A program made the translations under genes and the position numbers. Below are positions 24,080 to 36,839 of a stretch of DNA of 64,000 nucleotides, one piece after another. The DNA comes from Iris pallida (taxonomy: Eukaryota; Streptophyta; Magnoliopsida; Asparagales; Iridaceae). The stretch lies in contig JANAVB010003400.1 in assembly GCA_029216955.1 (NCBI GenBank), forward strand, positions 10,414,775 to 10,478,774, given 5' to 3'. The notes beneath the pieces were generated by a model, which was given only the letters and a program-made list of their open reading frames with translations, did no database searches and was not told the DNA's origin. The number at the start of each line of letters is the position of its first letter. Within the stretch, counting starts at the first letter, position 1.

Positions 24080-27000
24080 TGTGATGTCCCAAATTCGTGA
24101 TACGTATCTAGTGTACGTATACGTATTTTGGACCCATATTTTATTTAGTCATGATTAATTATCTTGGTTTATTTTGCATTGGCTTGTTTTATTGGCATTG
24201 ATAGTTCAAATGGTTTTATGGTTTACTGATTTATTTCTGGGTTAGTGAGGCTTGGTTTAGTTCATGGTTCATTTGGTTTAGATTGCTAGAGAGAGGGTTT
24301 ATTGGCCTTGACTTGGTTCACCTTGGTTTATTTTGGGCTTGGTCTATTTTGGTTTGTCATGGAGAACCAACCCCACCCCCACTATATATATCAACTTCCC
24401 TCTCTCTCTCCTCATTATTTTTTCTTCATCTTCTTCCTCAAGCTTCTTCCTCTCCTCCACCACCACCAACCTAGGCAAGTTGCACCTTGCTATCACTTGA
24501 GGGCTATATTTTATTTGTCCAATAGTTTTATTAGCTCATCTTGAGCAACATTAGAACTTGGGTTTTCTCCATTTGGAGCTTGGAATTTTGTAGATCTAAG
24601 TTGGAAGTATTTTCGGATTTTGGTAGATTTGATCTATAAAACTTGTTCCTTTTCTTGTTTTAATTGTTCCATGTTGAAGAGAATTGAATTTTACCCAAGT
24701 TAGAGCCTTGGAAGTCCGGATTTGGAGCTTGGATGGCCGACTTATGGTGTTCCAAAGTTTTGGAACCCATGGGTTCTTCTCCTCGGCTTGAGGAGGAAGA
24801 CGACCCCCAGGCGTGCCTACTTTTCTGGCTAGGCGCAGACTGTGCCTACTTTTCTGGCTAGGCGCTGTTTAGCGGACTGTGCCTACTTTTCTGGCTAGGC
24901 GCTGTTTAGCGGACTGTGCCTACTTTTCTGGCTAGGCGCTGTTTAGCGGACTGTGCCTACTTTCCTGGCTAGGCGCTGTTTAGCATACTGTGCCTACTTT
25001 TCTGGCTAGGCGCAGACTGTGCCTACTTTTCTGGCTAGGCGCTGTTTAGGGGACTGTGCCTACTTTCCTGGCTAGGCGCTGTTTAGCGTACTGCGCCTAC
25101 TTTTCTGGCTAGGCGCAGACTGTGCCTACTTTTCTGGCTAGGCGCTGTTTAGCGGACTGTGCCTACTTTCCTGGCTAGGCGCTGTTTAGCGTACTGCGCC
25201 TACTTTTCTGGCTAGGCGCAGACTGTGCCTACTTTTCTGGCTAGGCGCTGTTTAGCGGACTGTGCCTACTTTTCTGGCTAGGCGCTGTTTAGCGCACTGT
25301 GCCTACTTTTCTGGCTAGGCGCATTTTAGCGCGTAGTTACCTAAGCGCACTCCAGTGCACTTGGATCCTAGGCGCACTCTAGTGTGCTGCCACCAGGCGC
25401 ACTCTAGTGTGCCTATTCCCTGGCACACCCTAGTTCACCTACACCCCTAGTGCCTTGGTGCCTGCTTTTAACTTGGTTTTATTTTGATATGATTGGAGCT
25501 TTTGAGATTTGATTGCTCACATGCACAACTTGACCAGGCCCAACACGTCTTGGCACGGACCTTGGGATTTTGTTTCTTGTTATCCTTCTTGGTTTGGCAG
25601 TAAATTGAAATAGAATCTTGTAACTTGTGACTGAACTTGATTAACTTGTAACCTGATCACTTGATAGTGGCCCGTGGTGGCGCACTCCCGACTTGACATG
25701 ACTTGATAACTTGACTTGACTTGGCATGACTCGGCTTTACTTGATAGTGGCCCGTGGCGGCGCACTCTTGACTTGACTTGTCTTGACACCGTGGGTGGTT
25801 CCTCTTGCTTGCTTGATTAATCTACTTGTCCAGTCTTGCATCATGTCTAGGAGGGGACTCCTGAGTACCACGGTCAGGAGTTCCTATTAAAAAGGCGAAT
25901 TCAGGTTAACTACTAGAATAACACATTAGTCATGACGAGATTGACACGGCTACAGGCGATCCCGTTATCCCGGCCGCAATTGTTTGGACTTGTAGCCTGC
26001 CGACGAGTAGGGCACATTTCCAGCCCACCGTCGCGTGGGGCACATAATTCTTGATAACGGCTTAATGAATCTAAAAATGCCTGGATAACCTGGATTAGCT
26101 GCAGGGCTTGTGGCTGTGGGATAATCTCACTTGCATCTTGTTAGTAACTAGGATTGTGATAACACTAGTTAGTTAATGTAGAAAGCCGTAGGCAATGATT
26201 GGCCGTGATTGATTGGATGAAGTCTAGTCCAGTATAGCATCGTCTAGAAGTGACTGATTGCCAGATTGTACCAACATGACTGAACGATTGTCACTATAGT
26301 GCTTGTACACGATTGTCACCCCAGATTGTCACCATTGCGTATTGTACTTTTCATTGTCACTTTTATCATGATATCTTTCCCCTGCATGATTGTCACCTTT
26401 AGCAATAAATGATCAGAGACTAAGTTCTGTTCAGGCGAAGGGTTACAATCTCGGTCCTTGTTTGGTTTAAGGATTGTAACCTGGCTCCCGGAATAGCACA
26501 TTCGTCTTCTCTTCACTTATTGCCCAGTTTTATTTATTTAGCATGTTCTCCAATTTACCTTATGTCAATGATGATTTACTTACTGTCTTCCTATGATCGG
26601 GACGAGTGCATTGGTACTGCACAACTCCCGATCCTCCTTTACTTACTTGCTTGTTGATTGCTAATGATTTGCTGGTTTTAGTCCTTAAGTGAAGCCTCCT
26701 TTGTGGCACTTGCTCTTTCTGGGGTCTGACCCAGCTGGTTTTGTATGGCCAGATACCGGAGCAGTACCGAAGGATCTCCCTGCTTTCCAGCCCGATGGTG
26801 ACCACCAGGCGTAACCAGGGCATCGAGTGGGTTTCTTTTTGTTCTCCCACTGTATATTGTGAATTATTCTTTTGAGGCGTTTAGCCGACGAGCAAGTGTT
26901 AGCTCGTATTGTACTTTACTTATTGTCTGCCTACGGGCTGTAACATGATTGACAAGCCCTGGGGGTTGATCATGTATGACTGAACTCTTGCTAGTCCTTA

Positions 27001-27273
27001 CATTTTGTACGACTAGCTTCATGATCATCTGATATGTAATATTTGGGACGCCTTATATTTATGTATTTGATGCTCTGACATCTTGTGAACTATTTCTAGT
27101 TGGTTGAGATTGAGACAACAGGCTATTTTATGACCTTAGGAGACTGTTGGATTGTAGATAACCCTCACATATCTAGACAGCCGTGACCGTATAGCGGAAT
27201 GGTTGCCATTTCATTATACGTAGCTGGCTGTGTCCGCCCCCGTTCTCCAGGATTCTGGTTCTGGGGCGTGACA
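24080..27273 (+). repeat. 5' LTR of element G
   Basis: TGTGATGTCCC to GGGGCGTGACA. TATA box CTATATATATC at 24382-24392, followed by a CT-rich leader and the AGGCAAGTTGCACCTTGC motif (24474-24491). Then the 37-bp array, two GTGGCCCGTGG-GGCGCACTC units (about 25670 and 25750), and the end module ACGTAGCTGGCT. The downstream half (from about 26440) is clearly homologous to LTR F (AGGATTGTAACCTGGCTCCCGG, GAGGCGTTTAGCCGACGAGC). Confidence 0.96.
24809..25336 (+). repeat. 37-bp tandem array in 5' LTR G
   Basis: About 15 units containing GTGCCTACTTTTCTGGCTAGGCGC followed by TGTTTAGCGGACT or by the short form AGACT. Each unit holds the inverted repeat GCCTA...TAGGC. The sister LTR array (28904-29390) is one unit shorter, and the two LTRs differ in length by exactly 37 bp. 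Confidence 0.95.
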
Positions 27274-28175
27274 TGGTTTAAGTGGTGGCCCATGCAGGTC
27301 TTGTCAATCAAGAAATGTGAGGGTTTACCGAACAGATGTCTCAATCAATACTCGTCCTTGATCTCCACTCGTATCCTCTTGATTCCTGAAATCCTTGTCC
27401 TGATCGCATGCTTGTACTCGTTGATCTGTCCTGGTCCCTCCTTATTGTTCCCATGTCGTCTTCTTCAGTGGCATTGTTCCTGGTCCTACCGATCAGCAAG
27501 GCGGAGCGACTCCCGTGGACCAGCAGCATCGACAGTATCTAGTCCCTCGGTTAGGGGACCAGCACCAGTACCAGCTCCAGTTCACCAGCAACAGCAGTTC
27601 CCGTACCCGAGGCCATTGCCGACTCAGGCTCAGACTTTCCAGCAACAGAACCCGCAGCAGTTTGCCCTAGCCCAGGCTCAGGTCCAGAATCGTTCGAGAG
27701 GTATATGTGTCCTCTCATCTTGCTTTTCTACCGTCATTATGCGGGATGCATGACGTATTTCTTGTATCCCAATTGCGACGGAACATCCCGGGCTCGGGCC
27801 ATGTCCTAGATCATTCGAATAGGTTGGTACCAATAACCGTGACTATTCGTATGAGGAGAGGCCCGTGTTCATGTTTGACCAAAGAGAGAGACCTCAAGCG
27901 CAAGACTATCAGTTCAGTCCGTGTTGCTTAGAGCCATCCCTCTTTGGAAGAGTCAAACTTGGGAGCATGAGGATGATATCTGATCAGGTCATCTCGGCTG
28001 GTTTGACTCGTAAGGTGTAATATCTTCCTTATGCCTTACGCTTCGAATCCTTGCTTGCATGAATGATTGTATGATTGATTGGTAGTGGTAGATTGCCTGT
28101 GATAGAATAGCTCCCCGTACATCTCTAGCCTCTTGATTAAATTCCAAGGACGGAATTCTTTTAAGGTGGATAGGA
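27274..28175 (+). pseudogene. Internal remnant of element G (gag tail fused to pol tail)
   Basis: Contains a PBS at 27283-27300. At about 27537-27700 it matches the Pro/Gln-rich Gag linker of F ([11 protein letters not shown] then QQQQFPYPRPLPTQAQTFQQ). From about 27735 it jumps to the last part of Pol (MHDVFLVSQLRRNIPGSGHV), which in F follows integrase, and continues to the equivalent of the chromodomain end with stops. So protease, RT, RNase H and integrase were removed by one internal deletion or template switch. It ends with the purine tract TTAAGGTGGATAGGA before 28176. No functional protein. Confidence 0.88.
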
Positions 28176-31100
28176 TGTGATGTCCCAAATTCGTGATACG
28201 TATCTAGTGTACGTATACGTGTTTTGGACCCATATTTTATTTAGTCATGATTAATTATCTTGGTTTATTTTGCATTGGCTTATTTTATTGGCATTGATAG
28301 TTCAAATGGTTTTATGGTTTACTGATTTATTTCTGGGTTAGTGAGGCTTGGTTTAGTTCATGGTTCATTTGGTTTAGATTGCTAGAGAGAGGGTTTATTG
28401 GCCTTGACTTGGTTCACCTTGGTTTATTTTGGGCTTGGTCTATTTTGGTTTGTCATGGAGAACCAACCCCACCCCCACTATATATATCAACTTCCCTCTC
28501 TCTCTCCTCATTATTTTTTCTTCATCTTCTTCCTCAAGCTTCTTCCTCTCCTCCACCACCACCAACCTAGGCAAGTTGCACCTTGCTATCACTTGAGGGC
28601 TATATTTTATTTGTCCAATAGTTTTATTAGCTCATCTTGAGCAACATTAGAACTTGGGTTTTCTCCATTTGGAGCTTGGAATTTTGTAGATCTAAGTTGG
28701 AAGTATTTTCGGATTTTGGTAGATTTGATCTATAAAACTTGTTCCTTTTCTTGTTTTAATTGTTCCATGTTGAAGAGAATTGAATTTTACCCAAGTTAGA
28801 GCCTTGGAAGTCCGGATTTGGAGCTTGGATGGCCGACTTATGGTGTTCCAAAGTTTTGGAACCCATGGGTTCTTCTCCTCGGCTTGAGGAGGAAGACGAC
28901 CCCCAGGCGCGCCTACTTTTCTGGCTAGGCGCAGACTGTGCCTACTTTTCTGGCTAGGCGCTGTTTAGCGGACTGTGCCTACTTTTCTGGCTAGGCGCTG
29001 TTTAGCGGACTGTGCCTACTTTCCTGGCTAGGCGCTGTTTAGCGTACTGCGCCTACTTTTCTGGCTAGGCGCGGACTGTGCCTACTTTTCTGGCTAGGCG
29101 CTGTTTAGCGGACTGTGCCTACTTTCCTGGCTAGGCGCTGTTTAGCGTACTGCGCCTACTTTTCTGGCTAGGCGCAGACTGTGCCTACTTTTCTGGCTAG
29201 GCGCTGTTTAGCGGACTGTGCCTACTTTCCTGGCTAGGCGCTGTTTAGCGTACTGCGCCTACTTTTCTGGCTAGGCGCAGACTGTGCCTACTTTTCTGGC
29301 TAGGCGCTGTTTAGCGGACTGTGCCTACTTTTCTGGCTAGGCGCTGTTTAGCGCACTGCGCCTACTTTTCTGGCTAGGCACATTTTAGCGCGTAGTTACC
29401 TAAGCGCACTCCAGTGCACTTGGATCCTAGGCGCACTCTAGTGTGCTGCCACCAGGCGCACTCTAGTGTGCCTATTCCCTGGCACACCCTAGTTCACCTA
29501 CACCCCTAGTGCCTTGGTGCCTGCTTTTAACTTGGTTTTATTTTGATATGATTGGAGCTTTTGAGATTTGATTGCTCACATGCACAACTTGACCAGGCCC
29601 AACACGTCTTGGCACGGACCTTGGGATTTTGTTTCTTGTTATCCTTCTTGGTTTGGCAGTAAATTGAAATAGAATCTTGTAACTTGTGACTGAACTTGAT
29701 TAACTTGTAACCTGATCACTTGATAGTGGCCCGTGGTGGCGCACTCCCGACTTGACATGACTTGATAACTTGACTTGACTTGGCATGACTCGGCTTCACT
29801 TGATAGTGGCCCGTGGCGGCGCACTCTTGACTTGACTTGTCTTGACACCGTGGGTGGTTCCTCTTGCTTGCTTGATTAATCTACTTGTCCAGTCTTGCAT
29901 CATGTCTAGGAGGGGACTCCTGAGTACCACGGTCAGGAGTTCCTATTAAAAAGGCGAATTCAGGTTAACTACTAGAATAACACATTAGTCATGACGAGAT
30001 TGACACGGCTACAGGCGATCCCGTTATCCCGGCCGCAATTGTTTGGACTTGTAGCCTGCCGACGAGTAGGGCACATTTCCAGCCCACCGTCGCGTGGGGC
30101 ACATAATTCTTGATAACGGCTTAATGAATCTAAAAATGCCTGGATAACCTGGATTAGCTGCAGGGCTTGTGGCTGTGGGATAATCTCACTTGCATCTTGT
30201 TAGTAACTAGGATTGTGATAACCCTAGTTAGTTAATGTAGAAAGCCGTAGGCAATGATTGGCCGTGATTGATTGGATGAAGTCTAGTCCAGTATAGCATC
30301 GTCTAGAAGTGACTGATTGCCAGATTGTACCAACATGACTGAACGATTGTCACTATAGTGCTTGTACACGATTGTCACCCCAGATTGTCACCATTGCGTA
30401 TTGTACTTTTCATTGTCACTTTTATCATGATATCTTTCCCCTGCATGATTGTCACCTTTAGCAATAAATGATCAGAGACTAAGTTCTGTTCAGGCGAAGG
30501 GTTACAATCTCGGTCCTTGTTTGGTTTAAGGATTGTAACCTGGCTCCCGGAATAGCACCTTCGTCTTCTCTTCACTTATTGCCCAGTTTTATTTATTTAG
30601 CATGTTCTCCAATTTACCTTATGTCAATGATGATTTACTTACTGTCTTCCTATGATCGGGATGAGTGCATTGGTACTGCACAACTCCCGATCCTCCTTTA
30701 CTTACTTGCTTGTTGATTGCTAATGATTTGCTGGTTTTAGTCCTTAAGTGAAGCCTCCTTTGTGGCACTTGCTCTCTCTGGGGTCTGACCCAGCTGGTTT
30801 TGTATGGCCAGATACCGGAGCAGTACCGAAGGATCTCCCTGCTTTCCAGCCCGATGGTGACCACCAGGCGTAACCAGGGCATCGAGTGGGTTTCTTTTTG
30901 TTCTCCCACTGTATATTGTGAATTATTCTTTTGAGGCGTTTAGCCGACGAGCAAGTGTTAGCTCGTATTGCACTTTACTTATTGTCTGCCTACGGGCTGT
31001 AACATGATTGACAAGCCCCGAGGGTTGATCATGTATGACTGAACTCTTGCTAGTCCTTACATTTTGTACGACTAGCTTCATGATCATCTGATATGTAATA

Positions 31101-31332
31101 TTTGGGACGCCTTATATTTATGTATTTGATGCTCTGACATCTTGTGAACTATTTCTAGTTGGTTGAGATTGAGACAACAAGCTATTTTATGACCTTAGGA
31201 GACTGTTGGATTGTAGATAACCCTCACATATCTAGACAGCCGTGACCGTATAGCGGAATGGTTGCCATTTCATTATACGTAGCTGGCTGTGTTCGCCCCC
31301 GTTCTCCAGGATTCTGGTTCTGGGGCGTGACA
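28176..31332 (+). repeat. 3' LTR of element G
   Basis: 3157 bp and almost identical to the 5' LTR. The tandem array lies at 28904-29390 and the hairpin/donor motif at 28570-28587. Confidence 0.96.
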
Positions 31333-31337
31333 GTACG

Positions 31338-33740
31338 GGCATTGGGAGTTTCTAGTTATGCCCTTTGGAGCGACCAATGCGCCGGCAGTGTTCATGGACC
31401 TCATGAACCGTATTTTTATGCCTTACTTGGATCAGTTTGTGATAGTATTCCTTGATGACATCCTGGTCTACAGCAAGAGTGAAGCAGAGCACGAGCAGCA
31501 TCTCAAAGTTGTCCTCCAGATTCTCAGAGAGCACCAGTTGTACGCCAAGTTCAGTAAATGCGAGTTCTGGCTCGATCGCATTTCTTACTTGGGTCACATC
31601 ATTACCAGAGGAGGAGTGGAAGTGGATCCCCAGAAGATTGTGGCTATCGAGGCATGGCCAGTACCCAGCTCAGTGGCAGAAGTTTGCAGCTTTCTTGGAT
31701 TGGCCGGCTACTACCGACGGTTCGTCTCTGATTTTGCAAGGATTTCAGCGCCGATGACCCAGTTAACCCGCAAGGATGTGCCGTTCGTTTGGACAGCAGA
31801 GTGTCAGGAATCATTTGAGAAGTTGAAGCGAGGTTTGATAACGGCTCCTATTCTCACCCTTCCAGATAGGACCGTAGGATTCACAGTTTATTGTGACGCT
31901 TCAGGCAGAGGATTGGGATGTGTTTTGATGCAGCATGGGAAGGTAATTGCTTATGCGTCACGTCAACTCTGTGATCATGAGAAGAATTACCCGACCCACG
32001 ACTTGGAGCTAGCAGCAGTAGTGTTTGCACTTAAGTTGTGGAGGCACTACTTGTACGGAGATAGAGTGGAGATCTTTACTGACCATAAGAGCCTGAAGTA
32101 TGTCTTCACCCAGAAGGATCTTAATATGCGGCAGAGAAGATGGCTCGAGCTACTTGTGGACTATGATGTGGACTTGCAGTATCACCCAGGGAAGGCCAAC
32201 GTGGTAGCAGATGCGTTGAGCCGGAGAGCCGGAGTCTACCTTCTAACAGCGCAACCAGAGCTATTGGCAGATCTTCAGAAGATGGGAATTGAAGTGGTTC
32301 TTCCAACCAGCGTGGCATTGATGGCCAGTCTACAGGTTCAGTCCACCATAGTTGAGAGGATCCGGACAGCACAGTTAACAGATTCCAAGATTCAGCGGCT
32401 CAGAGCAGAGTGCGAGGCAGGGAGAAGGCCAGAGTTATGTATTCATGAGGATGGTACACTTCGACACGGCATGCGTCTTTGTGTACCCAGTGGAGATATC
32501 AGACAGAAAGTCATGGCAGAGGCTCACAGTTCGCAGTATTCCATCCACCCAGGCAGCACGAAGATGTACAGAGATATTCGTCAACACTTTTGGTGGAATT
32601 GTATGAAGAGGGAGATAGCCCGGTATGTCTCTCGATGTTTGGTTGGCCAACAGGTCAAGGCTGAACATCAGAGGCCAGCTGGACTTCTTCAACCCTTGCC
32701 GATCCCAGAATGGAAATGGGAGCACCTTACCATAGATTTCGTGACTGGGTTACCCAGATCTCCGGCAGGCAGAGATGCTATTTGGGTCATTGTGGACAGG
32801 CTTACCAAGGTGGCGCACTTTCTTCCATTTAGAGTTGGACAGTCGACGGCGCAGCTAGCAGAGATGTATCTCAGGCAGATCGTCAGACTTCACGGAGTGC
32901 CAGTCAGCATAGTATCAGACAGGGATACGAGATTCACATCGCACTTCTGGCGCAGTCTTCATCAAAGTTTGGGGACTCATCTCAAGTTCAGCTCAGCGTA
33001 TCATCCGCAGACAGATGGGTAATCAGAGCGCACTATACAAACCCTCGAAGATATGTTGCGGTCGTGTACCCTTGACTTCGGTGGCTCGTGGGAGGATCAC
33101 CTGCACCTGGTAGAATTCTCGTACAATAATAGTTTCCAGGCCAGTATCCAGATGGTACCCTTCGAGGCTCTGTATGACAGGAAGTGCAGATCCCCGTTAG
33201 CATGGGACGATATCGGAGAGAGGCAGATGCTCGGTCCAGAACTGATTTCTCAGACGGTTGAAGTGGTCAGGAAAGTCAGAGATCACCTCCGAGTTGCTCA
33301 GGATCGCCAGCGCCATTGGGCCGATGCTCATCGGCGTCCCTTAGAATTTGTCGTCGGCGACCATGTATTCCTTAGGATCTCGCCTACCCACGGCGTCATT
33401 CGTTTTGGCGTACGGAGAAAGCTTAGTCCTAGGTATATAGGGCCGTTCGATATTCTAGAGCGAGTAGGCGATGTGTCATATCGTCTCGCTCTTCCGCCGT
33501 CGCTAAGTGAGGTACATGATGTATTCCATATATCCCAATTAAGACGGTACATCTCGGACCCGAGCCATATCCTAGATCATTCGGAATTGGTTGTTGGTAC
33601 CAACGTTTCGTATGAGGAGAGGCCCGTGTCTATATTGGACCGGAGAGAAAAGACGCTCAAGAACAAGACTATTAACTTAGTCCGTGTTGCTTGGGGTCAT
33701 CACTCTCTAGGTGAGTCAACGTGGGAGCGTGAGGACGACA
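31338..33740 (+). pseudogene. pol: Gypsy F pol, middle part: RT, RNase H, integrase
   Basis: Resumes in phase after element G. RT palm has [18 protein letters not shown] and the catalytic [13 protein letters not shown] near 31450. RNase H is at about 31870-32230 ([48 protein letters not shown]). The integrase zinc region (about 32520-32660) has the last Cys replaced by Gly (CLVGQ). The core Asp residues are in TIDFVTGLP and [12 protein letters not shown] stop at 33020-33022, one C-to-T change from Gln, lies just before the catalytic Glu. The same frame then continues (from 33023) through the GPY/F-like YIGPFDILERVG and the chromodomain-like VRVAWGHHSLGESTWERED. This copy is therefore inactive as a single polyprotein. 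Confidence 0.93.
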
Positions 33741-35391
33741 TGTCACGACCCGCACCCACTGTTAGGGTACGAGAATGTAACAACGCCCAGCCTACGCCGC
33801 AGTGTCGGCGGTAGAACGCTGTCCTAGGTCAATCATCTAACAATACCAAAGTACCTGTACAGTTTATACTCTCCGAATGGAGGTGACATAACAATATACA
33901 TCTCAATCACATCTAGGGTAGAAGAACGAAAGACAGAAGATAGATAGTAACTCAAAGAGAACCATAGCATAGATGAAATAAGACTAAGTGTCTAAGATAC
34001 ATAACATCCAGAATGTCAACTCATAATACAAGACTAAGAGTCTATACATAACTCAACATCTCAAAATACAACTCAGATGTGAGACAAAAGTAAATATAGA
34101 AAAGACTGCCTAGGCTAAACTGGTCTAGACTACTGGAACAACATCCTCAGCTGCAGGTGGATCCTGCTGAGGGTCCACAACATAAGTATCATCTAGTCCT
34201 GCTCCATAATAGGTAGACACCAGGGCCTCCTCCTCATCCTCTGTAATATTTTCAACAGGTCCAATCAGGACGGGAACGAGCACAATACATCTCACGCAGT
34301 GCATAGAATGATAGGAGATATAAAGCATGCAATAGAGTAAAATACAGGAACTGCTGAAGGAAGATACATGTAGCAAAAAAGATAACTGTAATGAAATATC
34401 TACTGTATATAGAGAACTAGCAGTGTCTAGTGAGTCAGAGTAAAATATAGACATGTGAAATGGCATAGGAGATTCATGATTACAGCTAAAAGTGATTCAT
34501 GACTACAGCTACTGGGGTAATATCCACATGACTATTTCCACTCCCCCATCCGCAATCAATACACAAGGATCCATTCAGGTTATGTTAAGATTCGTGGTAA
34601 GCCCATAAATGAGAGATTCATGAGAGGCTCTGTGAATCATGAGAGTACATGAGTCACAAGCGATTCGTGAATCTATGAAAGCATAGAGATACATGATGAT
34701 AGTGAAAAGCACAAACATGCTGTATCTGATGCTCCCGAAGGGGATAACATCTCATGAAAAGATCCATATAGTACCAATCCGTGATAACAATCGTGTCAGC
34801 ATCAAGTAAAGTAATCTAGAGTAAGAATATAAATCCTGGCAAATATGAAACGGTCAGAGAATATACTCGCCTGATAACTGAATGTCTGAAGAAGATATAC
34901 TGTCTGAGGAGAGGTGTATGGCTCCTAATCAGAGCAATACAAGTCACAATGTATCCACAATGGTAAAAATAAAGTATACAATGCATACTACATGATTCTA
35001 GGTTAGGAACTAACCTCTAGATTAGGGTAACCAGGTTAGGGATTATCAAGTCACTAATCAAAAGTCCATGAATAGTAAAATCTCACTAATCCTACTTAAT
35101 TCCTAGAAAATTACCAAAATACCCCTTAGGCTAAAAATCACTAAAATGATATTCTAAGCCTATGGTCAAGTTCTCATGGTCATGGCAACTTCTAGGTTAG
35201 AGAAACTAGGGTTTACACTAAGGTTTACTAACAAAGTCACAAAGTCATAAGTCATGACTTAGCATGACTTTAGAATTGGTTTAACTTAACTAAAATCACC
35301 AGAAAATCATACCATGACTAAAATACCACTAATAAATAATAAAAATAATAATTTTTTAAAAATCTCCAATTTTCAGAAACAAGGTGTTACA
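33741..35391 (-). mobile_element. Solo LTR I near the end of F pol (reverse)
   Basis: 1651 bp with a perfect TSD CGACA (33736-33740 and 35392-35396). The minus strand starts TGTAACACC at 35391 and ends GGGTGCGGGTCGTGACA at 33741. It shares with B', K and M the end block CAGCGTTCTACCGCCGACAC...GCGGCGTAGGCTGG. It is less than half the length of K and lacks a TA-tract/TATA region, so it is probably an internally deleted LTR. A donor-like CAG|GCGAGT (first intron base 34870) and acceptor-like TATTACAG (last intron base 34241) would define a 630-bp intron. Confidence 0.93.
34125..34240 (-). other. Acidic open segment in LTR I after the putative acceptor
   Basis: Downstream of the acceptor-like site the minus strand is open for 38 codons (EDEEEALVSTYYGAGLDD onward) and ends at a stop at 34125-34127. 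It sits where M has the end of the PMD frame. Neither K nor B' keeps this frame open, so it may be chance; strongly acidic composition is the only hint of coding. Confidence 0.25.
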
Positions 35392-35431
35392 CGACATCCG
35401 ATCGCGATATCCCTACCTGTTTGACTCGTGA
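35392..35431 (+). pseudogene. pol: Last codons of gypsy F pol
   Basis: After solo LTR I the frame resumes in phase for about ten codons (IRSRYPYLFDS) to a TGA at 35429-35431. This is the typical C-terminus of Tekay-type Pol. Between 35432 and the purine tract is the usual gypsy 3' untranslated block (TTAAATTCCGAGGACGGAAT). Confidence 0.85.
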
Positions 35432-35585
35432 GGTATAATGTCTTTCTTATGCCTTACGCTTTCCCTTCCTTGCTTGTATTGTATGATTGTATGATTGAAC
35501 TGCTTAGTGTAGCTTGCCTGTGCTTAGTATAGCTTGTCGTGGCAATCTCTAGCTCCTTGATTAAATTCCGAGGACGGAATTTTTT

Positions 35586-35600
35586 AAAGGTGGGTAGAGT
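35586..35600 (+). other. Polypurine tract of gypsy F
   Basis: AAAGGTGGGTAGAGT directly before the 3' LTR start TGTCACCCCC. Confidence 0.88.
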
Positions 35601-36839
35601 TGTCACCCCCATTTCTTGTATTTTCGTATTTATACTCGTATCTGGGTTTTGGCATGTATTTTAATTTTCTTGACTTACGGAATTGTGGGTTTTTCTCGTA
35701 TTTCGGGTTTTGGTTCAGCTCAGTTTTAATTAGTTTGGGTTAATATGAATTGGTACACTTTAACCTACACTCTACCATCAACACAACACACCCACCCTCA
35801 TTATATCTCCACCAAACTTTCTCTCTCCTCTTTACTCTCCATTAATTTTCTTCTTCTTTCTTCTTCCACACAACTCCCCAACCCATTAGGCAAGTGCACC
35901 TTGCCATCAAATAAGCACCACTTTTTATTTGTCCATTAGCTAGATTAGGCCATGGAGAACAACTTTACAACTTGACATTTTGTGATTTGGAGCTTTCATT
36001 TTTTTAGATCTAGGTTTTGACTATTTTTGGATTTACATGGTTTTGATCTATTTTGGTTGGATTTTTGTGGGTTTTGATGCTTCCATGTGGAAGAGAATTC
36101 GATTTTACTCAAGTTAGAACTTTGAAAATCTAGATTTGGTTTTGATTTGATCAAGTTATGAAGAATTGAAGTTTTGAAGTTCTTGGAGTTCTTCTCGGGT
36201 TGGAGAAGCAGCCCTCTCGGCCTGCGCTCTTTAGCGCAAGGCCGATTGCGCAGCTCACCCTTTGGTGAACTGCGCACCTTTCTTCTCGGCCAGCGCCTTT
36301 CATTGCGCATAGCCGATTGCGCCCGGCCTCTTGGGCTGGACCGCGCATCTCCCTTGGCGCACTAACTCCTGCGCAGTTGGCCCCTGCGCAACCTGTCTCC
36401 TGCGCAGTCTACCTTATGCGCAATCTATCCATGCGCCATCCATCCCTGCGCAACCTGATCCCGCACAATCCATCTGCTGCGCAGCTTATCCTGCGCAGTT
36501 GGTACCCTGCGCACTTGGCACCCTGCGCAGTTGGTACCCTGCGCAGCTCACCCTGCGCACTTGTTACCCTGCGCAGTTGGTACCCTGCGCAGCTCACCCT
36601 GCGCACTTGGCACCCTGCGCAGCTCACCCTGCGCAACTTGATTTTGCTTAATATGTTTGGAATGACTATTGTACATAGCATGGTATGACAAGGAACTAGC
36701 CTAACACGACAGTGACCCGTAGTGGTGCACTCCTGACATGGCCAACCTGACATGATAGTGGCCCGTCGTGGCGCACTCCTGACAAGTACCCTGACATGAA
36801 TTATCTTGATAACTTGATAGTGGCCCGTGGCGGCGCACT
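35601..36839 (+). repeat. 3' LTR of gypsy F, left part
   Basis: Matches 18902 onward. The CTGCGCAG array (about 36210-36635) is shorter than in the 5' LTR and a 130-bp block following it is absent. Cut at 36839 by element B' in the third GTGGCCCGT...GCGCACT unit; continues at 47135. Confidence 0.95.

Larger units (their letters stand above)
24080..31332 (+). mobile_element. Element G: deletion-derivative LTR retrotransposon in RT of F
   Basis: Flanked by GTACG on both sides (24075-24079 and 31333-31337). Two LTRs of 3194 and 3157 bp that are almost identical surround only 902 bp: PBS, the end of gag, the end of pol and a purine tract. Most of gag-pol is deleted, so it is non-autonomous. The near-identical LTRs mark it as a recent insertion. 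Confidence 0.96.

Noticed and set aside
24809..25336. Regularly spaced repeats suggesting a CRISPR array
   Set aside because: Units are head-to-tail without unique spacers, occur inside both LTRs of a retrotransposon, and the DNA is eukaryotic.
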